Assembly (NCBI RefSeq): GCF_001949145.1
Contig: NW_019091427.1
Coordinates: 51,844 to 113,843, forward strand
Direction: 5' to 3'
DNA length: 62,000 bases
Source: Acanthaster planci
Lineage: Eukaryota; Echinodermata; Asteroidea; Valvatida; Acanthasteridae
Positions 39,201 to 51,200 of the stretch are shown here, piece after piece. Position 1 is the first letter of the stretch. Each line of letters opens with the position of its first letter. Made by a program: the position numbers and the translations under genes. The notes beneath the pieces were generated by a model. The model was not told the origin of the DNA. It did not search any database and saw only the letters and a list, made by a program, of their open reading frames with translations.

Positions 39201-42200
39201 TCAGGGTAGGACATTGTGTCTGCCAGCACACGTTTGCTCTGAAACATAAAATGTGATCAAGTCTGGGTGTAAAAGCCATTCATTTGCATTTCTGCCCGTG
39301 CAAATGGACTCATTCCCCAGATTGAGGCTGCTTGCATGTTATGATGTTAGTTTTCCCCTTCTCCAAAAATGAGATTTTCCCAAATTTGTCTTTCTCCCTG
39401 TGGAATGCCCTTTTGGGAAATCAGTCTGGTGACAGCGGAGAATTTGGCCACTTGAAAGAAAGAATAACGAAAATCGTCACAGAAAATGCCGCAGTGAGTC
39501 TAAATTCCTGCGTGAGTTGCGTCCGTACGTGCAATTCACAATGGGTGGATCATTCTTGGAGATTTTGCTATTAGCAAGGCCTCATGATTTGTCGAAATTG
39601 GAGTGAGTTTGTTTTTTATTCTATTGTTTTGGGTCTTTTTTTTGTTTTGTTTTTGTTTTTGCTCTCTGTCTGCAGGGCAGCCTTGTGCAGCAGGTTTGCA
39701 CGGTCCATTTTTTCCTGGAGTTGCTGAACACGGTGCCCTTTATAATCACGGTAAGAATTCCTGACCCAGAGTGTCCAATTCCAAAACACAGCGCTACATA
39801 CCAACCCTTCATAACACATTTTTGAAGATTTGAACACTGTTTTTGAAGATATTTCAGATGATAAGCCCTGAACAGCAAACTCAGCTCAAGGCATCAGTGT
39901 TAAGAGTTCACATACATGTACGTAGACACTGTACATATGCACGGTCAGTGTTATTAGAGTGTGCTCTGTTTCAGTGTTAGAATTCAGCATGTTCACAAAA
40001 GGAAGGAAGCCGGTGAAAGAGCCAGTGATAAACACTTCAGGCCAATGGCAGACCTTATTTAAAAAATATGTACATGAAGAGTGCTGCGTGTATGTACTGT
40101 GACTGGTTTTCTGTCAAAATGCAGGTATGGAAGTTACTTTGGAATGTCAATATGAGGAAGCTTTTTTAGTACCGGTAGTTGATCATGGCTTAAATGGAGA
40201 CGCCATGTTCTTTGGATACAATGCTGTATGATGCTTTTAAGAAGACCGCACTCTCTCGTAAATACTCACAACCTTGTCTAATTTCTTTTATTTCAAGTTC
40301 ATTTTGAAGATCTTTTGGATTTGTTCCTAAAATTTGTGCCTCCCCGGCTTTCCCCTCAGATGGAGCTGGTTTGGATGTTGTATTTGTAAATGAAATGTCT
40401 AGTTTTATGGCCATGGCATTTGAGAAGGAATGCTTGACCAAGTTTCCACGGCAGCTACACGTACTGTAGTCCGCCATTTACTGGCAATTTCATCGATTCT
40501 TTGTACTCACTTTTTGTTAGTGACTGTGAATTATTCTTCTGAGTTCACAGAGTGTTTGTGTTAGACTGAACATTGAACAGAAGGTCACTTCAAAGTGAAC
40601 TCGCTGATGAAAGAAGCTGCGTTATATTGATTTTTTTTATTAAATTTTGTTTGTCTTGGCCAGCCGAAGGAAAAATCCATACTTCTCCGAGAAGAAAAGA
40701 ATTCAGACACAGCGTAACGATTGCGTTTACTTTGTAAACTGGGTATTCCTTGGGGACACACGCAGTGTCGGGTACGAAAAATTTAACTTTTCCAGAATTC
40801 TAAAAGACAAAATCTGAAAGATTGTAACTGATAGAATAGGTCTGTTTTCTTTCCCATGGTGCAGATTTTTTGGCCCCCTCTACGGAACCTCTTCATCCCC
40901 GTTTTTCTCAATTGCTGGTTGGCGAAGGACCTGCTGCAAAATTTGTTCGTGAGTACAGCCGCCCATTGTTGGAATACAGTCTTTCTCCTCCTCCCCCCCC
41001 CCCCGCAGTTCTTCGCTTCGCCTTCTGACCGATTGCAAGCAACCTGCTGGACATATGCGATGATGTTGTTTGCTTTTTGCTCAGTTTGTGAGAAAAACAA
41101 ATTTACCTCGTATGGCTGGTCAAAAACAACGAGATACTGGATTGAAATGAGATTGTATCGAAGGCTTAATCTGTGACGACAGGCAAGAGGTGTAAGTGAA
41201 GCAAGAGAATCAGATGAGCTCCATGCACGGTTGCAGTTTCTTTTCCTTTCATTAATACACTTGAGGACCTTATCAGACTAAATTTTCATACCTACAGTTA
41301 CTTCTTCAGACAAACCAAGTCGGAATTAAATTGCTGACAGTGGAGAGTCCAAACAAAAGGCTTGTCGTGGACAGCCGACTCGCGCTGTCTGTCCTTGTAA
41401 ACTGAAGGAGAAACCACAATCACTGTGAAGTCCGAGGGTCTTTAATGAGTGGCCCGGGTTCAAATCCCTCCAAGGCTGACACACATTGCATTAGCAGACC
41501 TTTCCTGACCTCTTGGGTTTCTGCATAGTGGCATTTTCTCCCTAGTTTTTTAGTTCGGTCGCAATCATGGAGGTTCTCATAATATATCAAATTACCAGAG
41601 CACTAACTTGCTGTGCAACGTGAAGCACGCTGGGTGCTCCACGTTTGTGTACAAACCCACGGAAAACTGGAACTCGTCACTTTACATGGCTTTTGCGTAG
41701 CTAGTTGCACATCTTCATCGTTCTTCTAAGATGATGCATCATCATGGCCAATGTGCCAAAACTCAGAATGCAGAATCATTTAATGAGCATTTCCCATTTG
41801 CTCAGTTTTTCCACCAGTATCACTTTAATACTACTGACTATTATTTGACATTATTTGGGAAAAAAAAATTTTCCTACTTATTTTCTTTGCGTTTTCTTTG
41901 AAAACACACTGGTGAATTAAAAAAAAAGTTGTGCAGGGAATCAGCTCTAATAACAAAGGTCTATGGTTGCAATGTAAAAGTGGTTTGAAGAGCATGAAAG
42001 TAGAAGGATCGCGAAGGGTGGAAGATCAGTATCGCTCTGATGGTGGAGTTTGTTCTGTTCTTGATCTGACAGAATGATCTTCATCGGGTAATGCAGAGAC
42101 CGCAGTCAGCCTTATCGCAGCAGTTGATGATTCTGCTCTGTACAATCCTTTGCCTGATATTCACAAGGTGAGCTTTTGGACAAATATTCCTCTTATGTCT

Positions 42201-45200
42201 AACTTTTAAACAAGCTTGATATCATTTCATTATTTGGTAACACCCAAATACCATCCAAGGCTGCGTTGTTCACATTTTAACCGGTAAAGCATAGCAAATT
42301 TGAAAGGCTTTAAGAAGTATTTTTTTCCATGAGTCACAAATGGATTTCTTACATTTGAGTGGAGCAGAAAGTTGAGAAACCATTATCCCAAGCAAACTTC
42401 ACATTATGGATCCTTTAATCCGTCCCCTTCCATGTTCACATTTTCTGCCACTGTCATGTATTTCCATTTTCCCAGGATACATGTGCTTCCACCAGCATGC
42501 TGTCATGATTGACCGTGTACGTTTTTATGGTGCCACGTTTCTGTGTTCCGTGTACATTTCTGTTGGTGATGGCGCTCAGCGACGTAGAGCTTTTGGCATG
42601 CTGGTAACTGTCAGAATGTGTCTATATGCTTGCTTCTGCTTTGCATGCGGTATGTTCTTAATATGAGGGATCTGTCCCCTGTCATGTTTTCGGGCGCATG
42701 CATACACAGAATGTCTAAGAGTAGGGTTCCCCTGACCTGGAGGAAATGTGGGAAAGTCGGGATTTTATTTTTCAATCACCCAGTCTGGAAAATGCATTGA
42801 AGCTGGGAGGGAGATAAAAAAAGACGAAATCAAATAGTGTTTGAATTTTAGTGAGGAAACTGAAAGGCTCTTATATAAAAGTATTGTTTTTTGTGCTGAG
42901 CCCCTTTACAGAATAAGGTTTTACAGTTTTGTTCAATCTTCTTATGAACTGAGTCATACCCCAGATTCCATTATTTGTTTGTAACAAAAGTCAGAGAATT
43001 TGATTTGCCCAAAGTTGGAGGAACCCTGGTGTGAGACTGTCTGTGTATTTTTCCGAAATTAGCTGTCAATTCTTTTCTTTTTGTCATTTCTGTTTCTGTT
43101 CAAACTTACACAGATGGCTCATTCCTAATTTATCAACCCAGTTCCCAGCTGAGCTTACCCTGTGAGGTTAAGGCAGCCCTCTTCATGAGATTTTGCTAAG
43201 GAGCCTTTTAACTTTTTCAAACATTGCATGAATGGTTTCATAAAACGCACCAAATTAATTTTTTTGTGTAAATGCACAGCCCTGCCTACAACTTCACCCT
43301 ACCCCTGATCAGCTATTCTGTTGTCCAGTCAATTTGCGTCAGCTTTGCCTCGGCCAAATGCCATTTGTTGATTTTGTTTTTTTAAATTTTGCTCACCCAA
43401 TCAAATTCCAGTCAATTTGCATCAGCCAAATGCCATTGGTTGGTTTTTCGTTTTTAACATTTTTTTCCTCCAATCCCATGCCGGCAGCTGGATGGGCATC
43501 CACCACTTGGAGAGGGGAGACGGCAACGGGATAAACATATTCCACGCGCTCTACTTCACCCTGGTGACGTTCTCCACGGTGGGCTACGGCGACATCCACG
43601 TCGACATCTGGCCCTCCCAACTCTTCATCATGATCATGATTGGAGCGGCCCTGGTGGTCTTGCCCATACAGGTAAGGACAGGGTCATCAGGGGAGGGGCA
43701 AAAAATTGAAGAAGAGAATGACATTTTTAGGAAATGAATTAAAAAAAGGATAGAATATTGGTACATCTGATGCTGGATGATAGATCTCTGTGTCAGATTG
43801 TCAATGGGGAATGTTTTGGGAAGATAAAAAAAAAGTCACTCTCCTTAGTGTTTTCAAGAATATTTGAATTAAATATTTACTTTTCAAATGAATGAAATTA
43901 ACAAAAAAATTTCAACTTAGTAGAATGACAGAATCTTTAATTCGCTCAAATGCAGAAATAAAGTTTTGATCCAATCATGATAGTTGTCAAATCACAGTTA
44001 AGCCGTAAAAGTACGGTGTAAAGAATTTTGCAGGCATTGCACGGTTCTCCCGCTATGCGTGTATGCCCTACATTTCTCCATCGTCAAATTCCAAAACTCA
44101 TGAGTGACGTACATGAGCACTGTCCGACTCTCGCAGCATTCCTCAGCCCATTGGAATTCATTTTTTACCGTCGCCTCATAAAGAGCACATGGTCCCTTGT
44201 GTGACAGATCTATGCCAGTGCCCTGCACGTGCAACTGTTTTGCCGTATATAAATAATGACACTGGCAAAGACTTGACATTTCAGCCATCTGGGGATTCTG
44301 ACGTGACTGATATGCCCACTCCCAAACCTCTGTTTATGTATGGGAGCATAGGGAATATGCCATTGCCCCTGATTATGCGCACGTAATGCATGTAAGCCCC
44401 CTTAACAAAGATGTAATGGTTGATTTGTGGGAGCCGAGAGCTGTTCTTTTTAATCGCTTTTGGATGATCATTTTTCGCGTTAAATGGCCCAATTACTTTT
44501 ATTCTTACTCTTAGATGTCATTTGTGCAAGATTTGTTTGAAAATTTCACTGCAAAGTTTTTTCTGCACTCTTAAGTGTGGTTTTATTTTCAATTTTTTTA
44601 TTTGAGTTTTTTCCAGGAAAAGCAGGACAACTTAGCTTCTTAGGAAAGGCAGGATATATTTTAAAACCTTCAAAGAAAATAAAGTTGGGGAATGTTTTGG
44701 TTCAGTACAGTCAAAATTGAGAAAGAAATTTTTCACAAAATACATCAGAAATCAAATTTGGCAGACAAATTTTGAAGGGAATAGATAAAAACAAGTGTGT
44801 GAATGTAAAGATTCAAAGCCCAGATGTTGAACAAGAGAATAGTAGGATCAATTGATCGACGATGGGATGTGAAATGTACGACAGATGTTAAATGTCTGAC
44901 GTATGATCAAGAGAGTAAAATAAAAGAGTCCAAGTTTGCAAGTGTTCACGAATATTTGTGGGTGTAAAGGGGACCCCCCAACGCTTCAAGCTACCTGTCA
45001 TTTCCACACATGTTCAGACTCATTTGTTTTCCTTCCACACCTCAGTTGGAGAAGCTCGCCTACGTACTGATCGAGCGGCAGAAGCAAGGGGGAACGTACA
45101 GCCAGCACCGGGCCGAGTCGGGCAAGCACGTCGTGGTCTGTGCCACTGTGCTGCAGTACGACCTAATCACCGACTTCTTGAACGAGTTCTACGCGCACAA

Positions 45201-48200
45201 CCTACTGCACGTGAGTCGGGCATGGGAAGTCTGTGAAATAGTCTCAGGATAATGACTGGTTCAAGGATTACCAAAATTCTTTTGCCTCCCCGCCCCTTTT
45301 CTCCAACCCCCTCCCTGTCCAAATTCTCGCAGTTGGACTGTTCAATATTCAGTGGACTTGTTGATGAAATATCCATTATAAGCGCTGCATCGTTGTTGCG
45401 CTTTGCAGCGTATGGGATCACCGTCTCACCTTAACAAAAATTAAGATTCAGATGTACATTGATATTGTAGCAACATTTCTAAGATTTTTACCAACTTGTG
45501 GTGTCTATTGTTAAATATACATGTAGGCTGTACGTCATGATTGTCTGTGGAGCTGAAGCATTGTTTAGTTTGTGACGAACTCTCACAATCACCTGACCTT
45601 GGCGTAGTCGTACAGGATGTGCATGTTTTGGTGCACTGTATTTGATCCTAAAAATTACAATTTCGCAAGTATTTTTAGAGCTTCGCTTCTGTAATCTTGT
45701 GCCATTACATGTAGAACTCTTCTCTGTAAAAGACGAGTGTCATTCCAGTGAATTCAACTCATTTGACAGAACTCAATTTGTCCTTGTTTGTCCATGTTGC
45801 AGGGCCACTATGTTGTCTTGGTGTCACCGTGTGAACTGGACAATTCTCTCAAAGCCCTGCTGCAGGTGCCGTTGTGGGCCCAGCGGGTCATCTACATACA
45901 GGGGTCAGTCCTGAAGGACCAAGACCTTATCAGGTGCAGGTAATGAGGGCTCCTCGTCAATGTTCTGATATGGATAAGACATTTGCATTGAGGTAGATGA
46001 GACGTGCCGTGGAGAACTACATTATTTGAAGCATAAGTGCATTTGATCTATCTGCTAAGCAGTGTGGTGGTCGAGACCTCTCAAAGACAATCACAAACCC
46101 CTCAAATCCATCACAAGACCAACACCAGACTGACTCGCGACTTCAAGACTGAATCCCAGTCAAGACCCCTTAAGATCATCACAAGATTTCACAAGACCAG
46201 CACAGCCGACTATCTCAAGACCAGCCTTCAGTCTGAATTCAGGTCGCACTAGCTGTGCAAATGAACGGCAACAAAAGCATTCCTGTGTCATTCTTCACTG
46301 TTATACGGGACCAGTTTTCTTTAGTCTCATGATGGTTTCAGCTACAACAGTGCTATTAAAAGTCTGTCCACATCACATGTGGGCATCAACACATGCTCGT
46401 ATCAATTTGCCTCATGCACTGTCGTCGACACACCAGACAGAGAGGAATGGACACTGTGCATTTGTAGCTGTCATTGGTCAAAACAGTACAGGGCATGACT
46501 GAATGGCTTGGACTATTTTGGGAGAAATAGAAGGAATTTTATAAGGTCACTCAAGTCTTCCATCAGAGGTTTAGTTGTTGATGTGCACCCCAACCCTGCC
46601 CCGCCCCCTTAAATCAGAGAAATAAACCCCAAAATTTAATTGAATACTTGCTCAAACAAATTCTAGTTTTTTTGTTATGGGTATGGTTTATTTTCGGCAG
46701 GATCAATGTGGCCCAGGCTTGCTTCATTCTCTCTCCACGAAATGTCATGGATAGATCCGAAGCAGTAAGTACACACCAGTCATTCCAATAAACTCAGTCG
46801 GGGTAAGATCATTCGTCTGTGAGTACTTGACTTCACGTCAGTTTTCTTTAGTGTGACTGCTTAGCTGTGATACCCAAACTTCTTACTTCAGCCATCGTCA
46901 GTTGGTATCTATTGAACTAAACAGACCTCTGTGCTGAAGATGTCGCACTTTGCTTCATTGTGTGCTTTCTTCTGGCGCTAAGTAGATTGTTGTCCCCCAC
47001 ACTGGCTCTGTAGGAAACTACACACGTAGTTTGACAGCGTCAGTACCTAAAGCCTATGGGATAATTACGTACAGCATGGAAAAAAATCTTCTCTTAAAGC
47101 TCTCATGATGGCGCTCTTTCCTTTCTGCTTTACTCTGTACCTGTGTACGCTCTGTTGTCTTTCGCTCACTCCAGAGAACTGCAAAAGAATCATAATATTT
47201 GATTGGGACTTTCTCTGGGTGGGGTCTGTGTACCGTGAAATCTCATCAGTGACCTTTTACGTGTATGGATTGGAGGTTAGCCTAAAACTGCACAGTGCAT
47301 GCGAGTTTGAAATTGGTTTGTAGGTCTAGAAGACAAGGAGTAACTGTACAAGGGTGTTTCCAACACAGACAGATCTCTTGATTTTTTGCTGTATTCATTT
47401 GCGTGATCTCAGTTCTCGCTGCCAATTGCACATGCAGAGGTACCCCGAAAGCAGCCTGCAGTCAGTGGGAGATTGCTGTTTCATGTTCAACCACATGATC
47501 GTTCATGCACCCTCATTCATTTGTGAAGGCCAAGATCATTCATGTCATGCCAAGTGCCTGCTAATTAACATATCTTGAAACTAGTGGGTGTCACCATGGT
47601 GTTATTCAGTTTTAGAAGGGGGTTATTGAGCCTTGGTTTACGTAGCCAGATTTCTTCACAAAACAGTGGAAAAGCTCTGTTGGTCATTGCTAAAAAATAG
47701 ATGCATTCTTGCAACATTAGTTGTACTGTGACCTATTGATGGGCAGTGTTTTGCTTCCTTCTCCTTTTAACCCTCACGCCTCTCAGGCCTTGACCTTGGG
47801 CAAGGACCTCAAAACTGACCCCTCTCACAAACGGCAACGCGCCTCCCTGTTGAGCACTCTCAGGGACAGAATAGTAAGCACTCTCGATGACTCTTGTTGT
47901 TCTCACGACTCTTCTGTCGTTTTCTTGTGGTCTCTTCTGCTTCTCCCGTTGTACTTGGGGGTACTCATCTTGCTTGTTTCTTGCAAGAATTAAAGGGGAA
48001 TTTGAAGTTAGCGGAGAATTTAAGCAACCGATGGTTGCCAGATATGAGAAGTTGGTAAATTATGTGCTGTGCTCTCCCAAAGCAAGATGGCAAGTTTGCT
48101 TTGTCGCCTGAATTTGCTCTTGTGGAAACCCCTTTAATCTTGCTTACCAGGCCTGGTAGAACAAACTTTGACAGTCCTTGTTATCTCAAGTTCCTTTCAA

Positions 48201-51200
48201 GCGTCCCAGACAAAGCTGGAAAATAACAAAAGTGCAAATGTGGAAACGGAAGCTGACAGCTGCTTCAATTAAAATCATTTGAGGAGGCCAGGGAGAAAAA
48301 TGATGTAATTTTATTCATTGAGTGTTAGATTTCATCTGAAGTCTGTTGGGCAACCATTAAATCGACAGTCTTATTTTTAAGTTGAGGGGCAGGTGCAGAG
48401 AAAATAGGTACGATGCCCACCCTGCCCCGTCCCTTTCCCATTGGATGAAGGCATTTTAACTACCAGGCCTGGGGGATGAAAGTGCATGGGGTCCCGCCTT
48501 ATTGTCAGGCCTGAGAGAACTGGGGAGAAATTGAGGGATGTGGCTGTTGCACCCTGGTTTTGAAATTTGCAACCAGTTTCTATCCAAATAAAGAACTACA
48601 GTAGTTTCCCTCGTAAACATTGCATTTTTGATGCACCAGTGTCTCCTTTTTCCCTGCAACTTCCAACCAGCTGCACGTCAAGCTGCACCGTGTGTAAAGT
48701 TTTTCACCGCATGGAAAGATTTTTCACCCACGATTCCTTCTCATCGACTCCAGTTTCTGGGTTTTCAGCCTCGTTTCTGGCAGTGTGACATGTTTATTTT
48801 GAGTACCCCCAACGTACTCTGATGTGGCTAAAATTTAGACGTGCATGTTGTGTCATGGACATTTCACCCACAGATTCACTCCATCAACTGCTCAGAGTAT
48901 TTTTCTGGTCAACAGTTCTGATTTTTTTTAATGGCAAAATATAGCAGCCAGCTTTTGATTGACAGCTAAACACCACAAAACTAACTCACAAGAGTCATTT
49001 GGTTAGATTATGTATGATATTTCTTGTTGTGACCTCATCTTTTCCAATTTCCCAATATTGCTCTATGGGCACACCCTAATAAGGCAGCTCCAAAGTTTCC
49101 GGATACTGACTAGTGCTAGAGTGTGCCAGTGGAGCAATAAATTGCTATCACAGTAGACTGTGCACAGCGGCGGAGTTCAAATTCAGTACACATCCCCTTG
49201 CCTCCACAGACTTTACCCACTTTGTGTTTGCCAAACAAATTGGGATTTCCTTAGCATATTTAGAAGTCTAAAGGTTGGGCAAGGTGTGTCAGCTGTGCCT
49301 TTGATGCAGACAGATTGTGTTTACACATCCTCACGCACAAAGTGTTTTAGTTTAACACATTCAAGTATTACAAAACCACAGAACTCGAGCATTTGCATTC
49401 TGAGTTACTCTTCTGTGCTTGGGCACGTTTTGCCTGATTCGGTTAAGATGGAACCAGGGAAGTTTTGGAAACACCAAACTTAAAGATAGACTTCTGCGCG
49501 GTGCACTGGTTTCATATCTCTTTAAAATGGGTAGAATCTATGGGTGAGATGTCTCAAAACAAATATTGACTGCTTTTCGTAGGACCAGCCTCCCTCAGTG
49601 ATCTGTAGAGCATTCTAGTTTTCCTCGGCAGATTGCCGTGGAAATCATTCAAAATAGTCAATATTTGCACGTGGCACCTTGCACTGAAAAAGCTGTTTCG
49701 AAACGACGTGTTTCACAGTATTAAGCGTGAAATATGTTGCTCACCCACTTTCCTCTCAAACACATGCTTGTTTGCTTTCCTTGTTTTGTTCTTGTGGCTG
49801 AAACGCTCAGTACTTGTGGGACCTCTGAAAAAATTTGGTATGATTTTGCATGTTTTCTTTTAGCATCTTCGAAGATTATTTTAAACCTTTCTCCCCTGCA
49901 AGGGGAACATGTGTGTTCTTTATTTGCATGGTTCTGTCACAATTCAATTTCCCAGTTTTTGTTAGCTAATTAAAGGAAGTAAGGCTCAGCCATCTTGCAT
50001 GGCAGTTCCTTTGTTTGACAGGGAAAACTCCTTTGTGCAAACCCTGTGAAACCAAAACACTACCCTGAAAGATGGCTGCCACACGTAGCCTCTATTTCGA
50101 TTTTGCTTGAATGACTGCCTCAGTTCCATACAGTCCCAAACTACCTGTGCAGAACTACATCAAAACCCACTTGATGCCGGATGACATATAAATACACACA
50201 ATTTTCCTTCTTTGTTCCACCGAGGACATGTACACTCGTTTAAGAATTTCCGCTTTCATTTCCTTGGTTGATGTATGAACGCGTTGTGCTGGGTGGGGTC
50301 AAAGTTCAGACTGTTAGAAGATGATCCCACATGTGGACACTGCTACTAAGTACTCCCAACTAACAATAATATGGAAATGTTATTCTTGAGTAATTAGATT
50401 GAATTTGGGACAACATATACACAAAAGAGCTAAGGGGATTGTAAAGGTCTCCTTCGAGGAAGATGATTTGCTAGGCAGCCAAACCATACTTACATAAGAG
50501 ATATGGTTGCAAAATTCCAACTGGTAACTCCTCTGTATCAAAACAATTGGCCCAAAATGCGTATGGCCATGGGGGATGTCTGTATAGGTTGCAGACCTTT
50601 GTGCGTGAACCAGTTGACGTTTGGAAACGCACCGCAATTTATACTAGGCAGTTGAAAACACTGGAAGAAAAATGAAAATACTTATGCCTAGACTCAAGAG
50701 CTGTGCCTCGCTACACATTTTATGGGCAGCGTAAATAAATTGCAAGGTTGAAGAATTTGCGGTAAAAAACCTGCCCCCGGCAGCTTATTCAGGTAAGAGA
50801 AATCCGACGTTACCTGGGTAATGTGTATTGTTCATTAACCCTAACAGTCCTCAATCTTCCAACAGGGGAAGGATTGAGGAGTGTTAGGGTTAATGACAGC
50901 ATTGCTCAATGAGTTGACCTGCACTGCATTGATAGTTATAAGCATTTCAGGAGTGTATATGTACATGTACATTTACGTGCAAAAAGTAAAAAAGGAGCAG
51001 ATTATTTGTGCAAAAATGAAGCACAGTCAGTGCTACTTGTGATGCGTGTGTTTAATTTTATTTCTGTGCAACGAGAGGTTTTTTAATTAGTAGTGACAAT
51101 TACTTGGTTTAGGCAAGAAAAATTTGGGAGTAAAATAGATAAACAGATGTTTTCTTTGTTCTGGTATTTTGTTTGCTAGGATCAGCAGACCATCTTGAGG

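Larger units (their letters stand above)
39751..43487 (+). other. KCNT: Introns 6-8 (39751-40864, 40949-42072, 42168-43487)
   Basis: Three introns around exons 7 and 8. A run of about a dozen C bases followed by GCAG near 40990-41007 looks like an acceptor but is only about 60 bp past the exon 7 donor and has no exon after it. A GGTTCAAATCC box lies at 41457-41467. The 83-bp tandem duplication lies at the end of intron 8. Confidence 0.6.
47874..51179 (+). other. KCNT: Intron 12b (3.3 kb)
   Basis: Contains a third copy of the GCCATCTTGCAGG foldback family (49988-50081) and the 63-nt hairpin (50833-50895). I see nothing else I can name. Confidence 0.6.

Noticed and set aside
40980-41176. Acceptor-like poly-C run with GCAG and an open frame after it
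   Set aside because: It would make an intron of about 60 bp after exon 7, has no Slo2 homology, and the true next exon (42073) fits phase and homology.
41457-41467. B-box-like GGTTCAAATCC as a tRNA or SINE
   Set aside because: No convincing A box at the right distance and no stem pairing, so not listed as a feature.
45934-45939. GTGCAG as the main exon 11 donor
   Set aside because: Weaker than GTAATG six bases on and gives a two-residue gap against vertebrate Slo2; kept only as a possible alternative.
50833-50895. Telomere-like repeat (TTAACCCTAA / TTAGGGTTAA)
   Set aside because: Single occurrence in each hairpin arm, not a tandem array.
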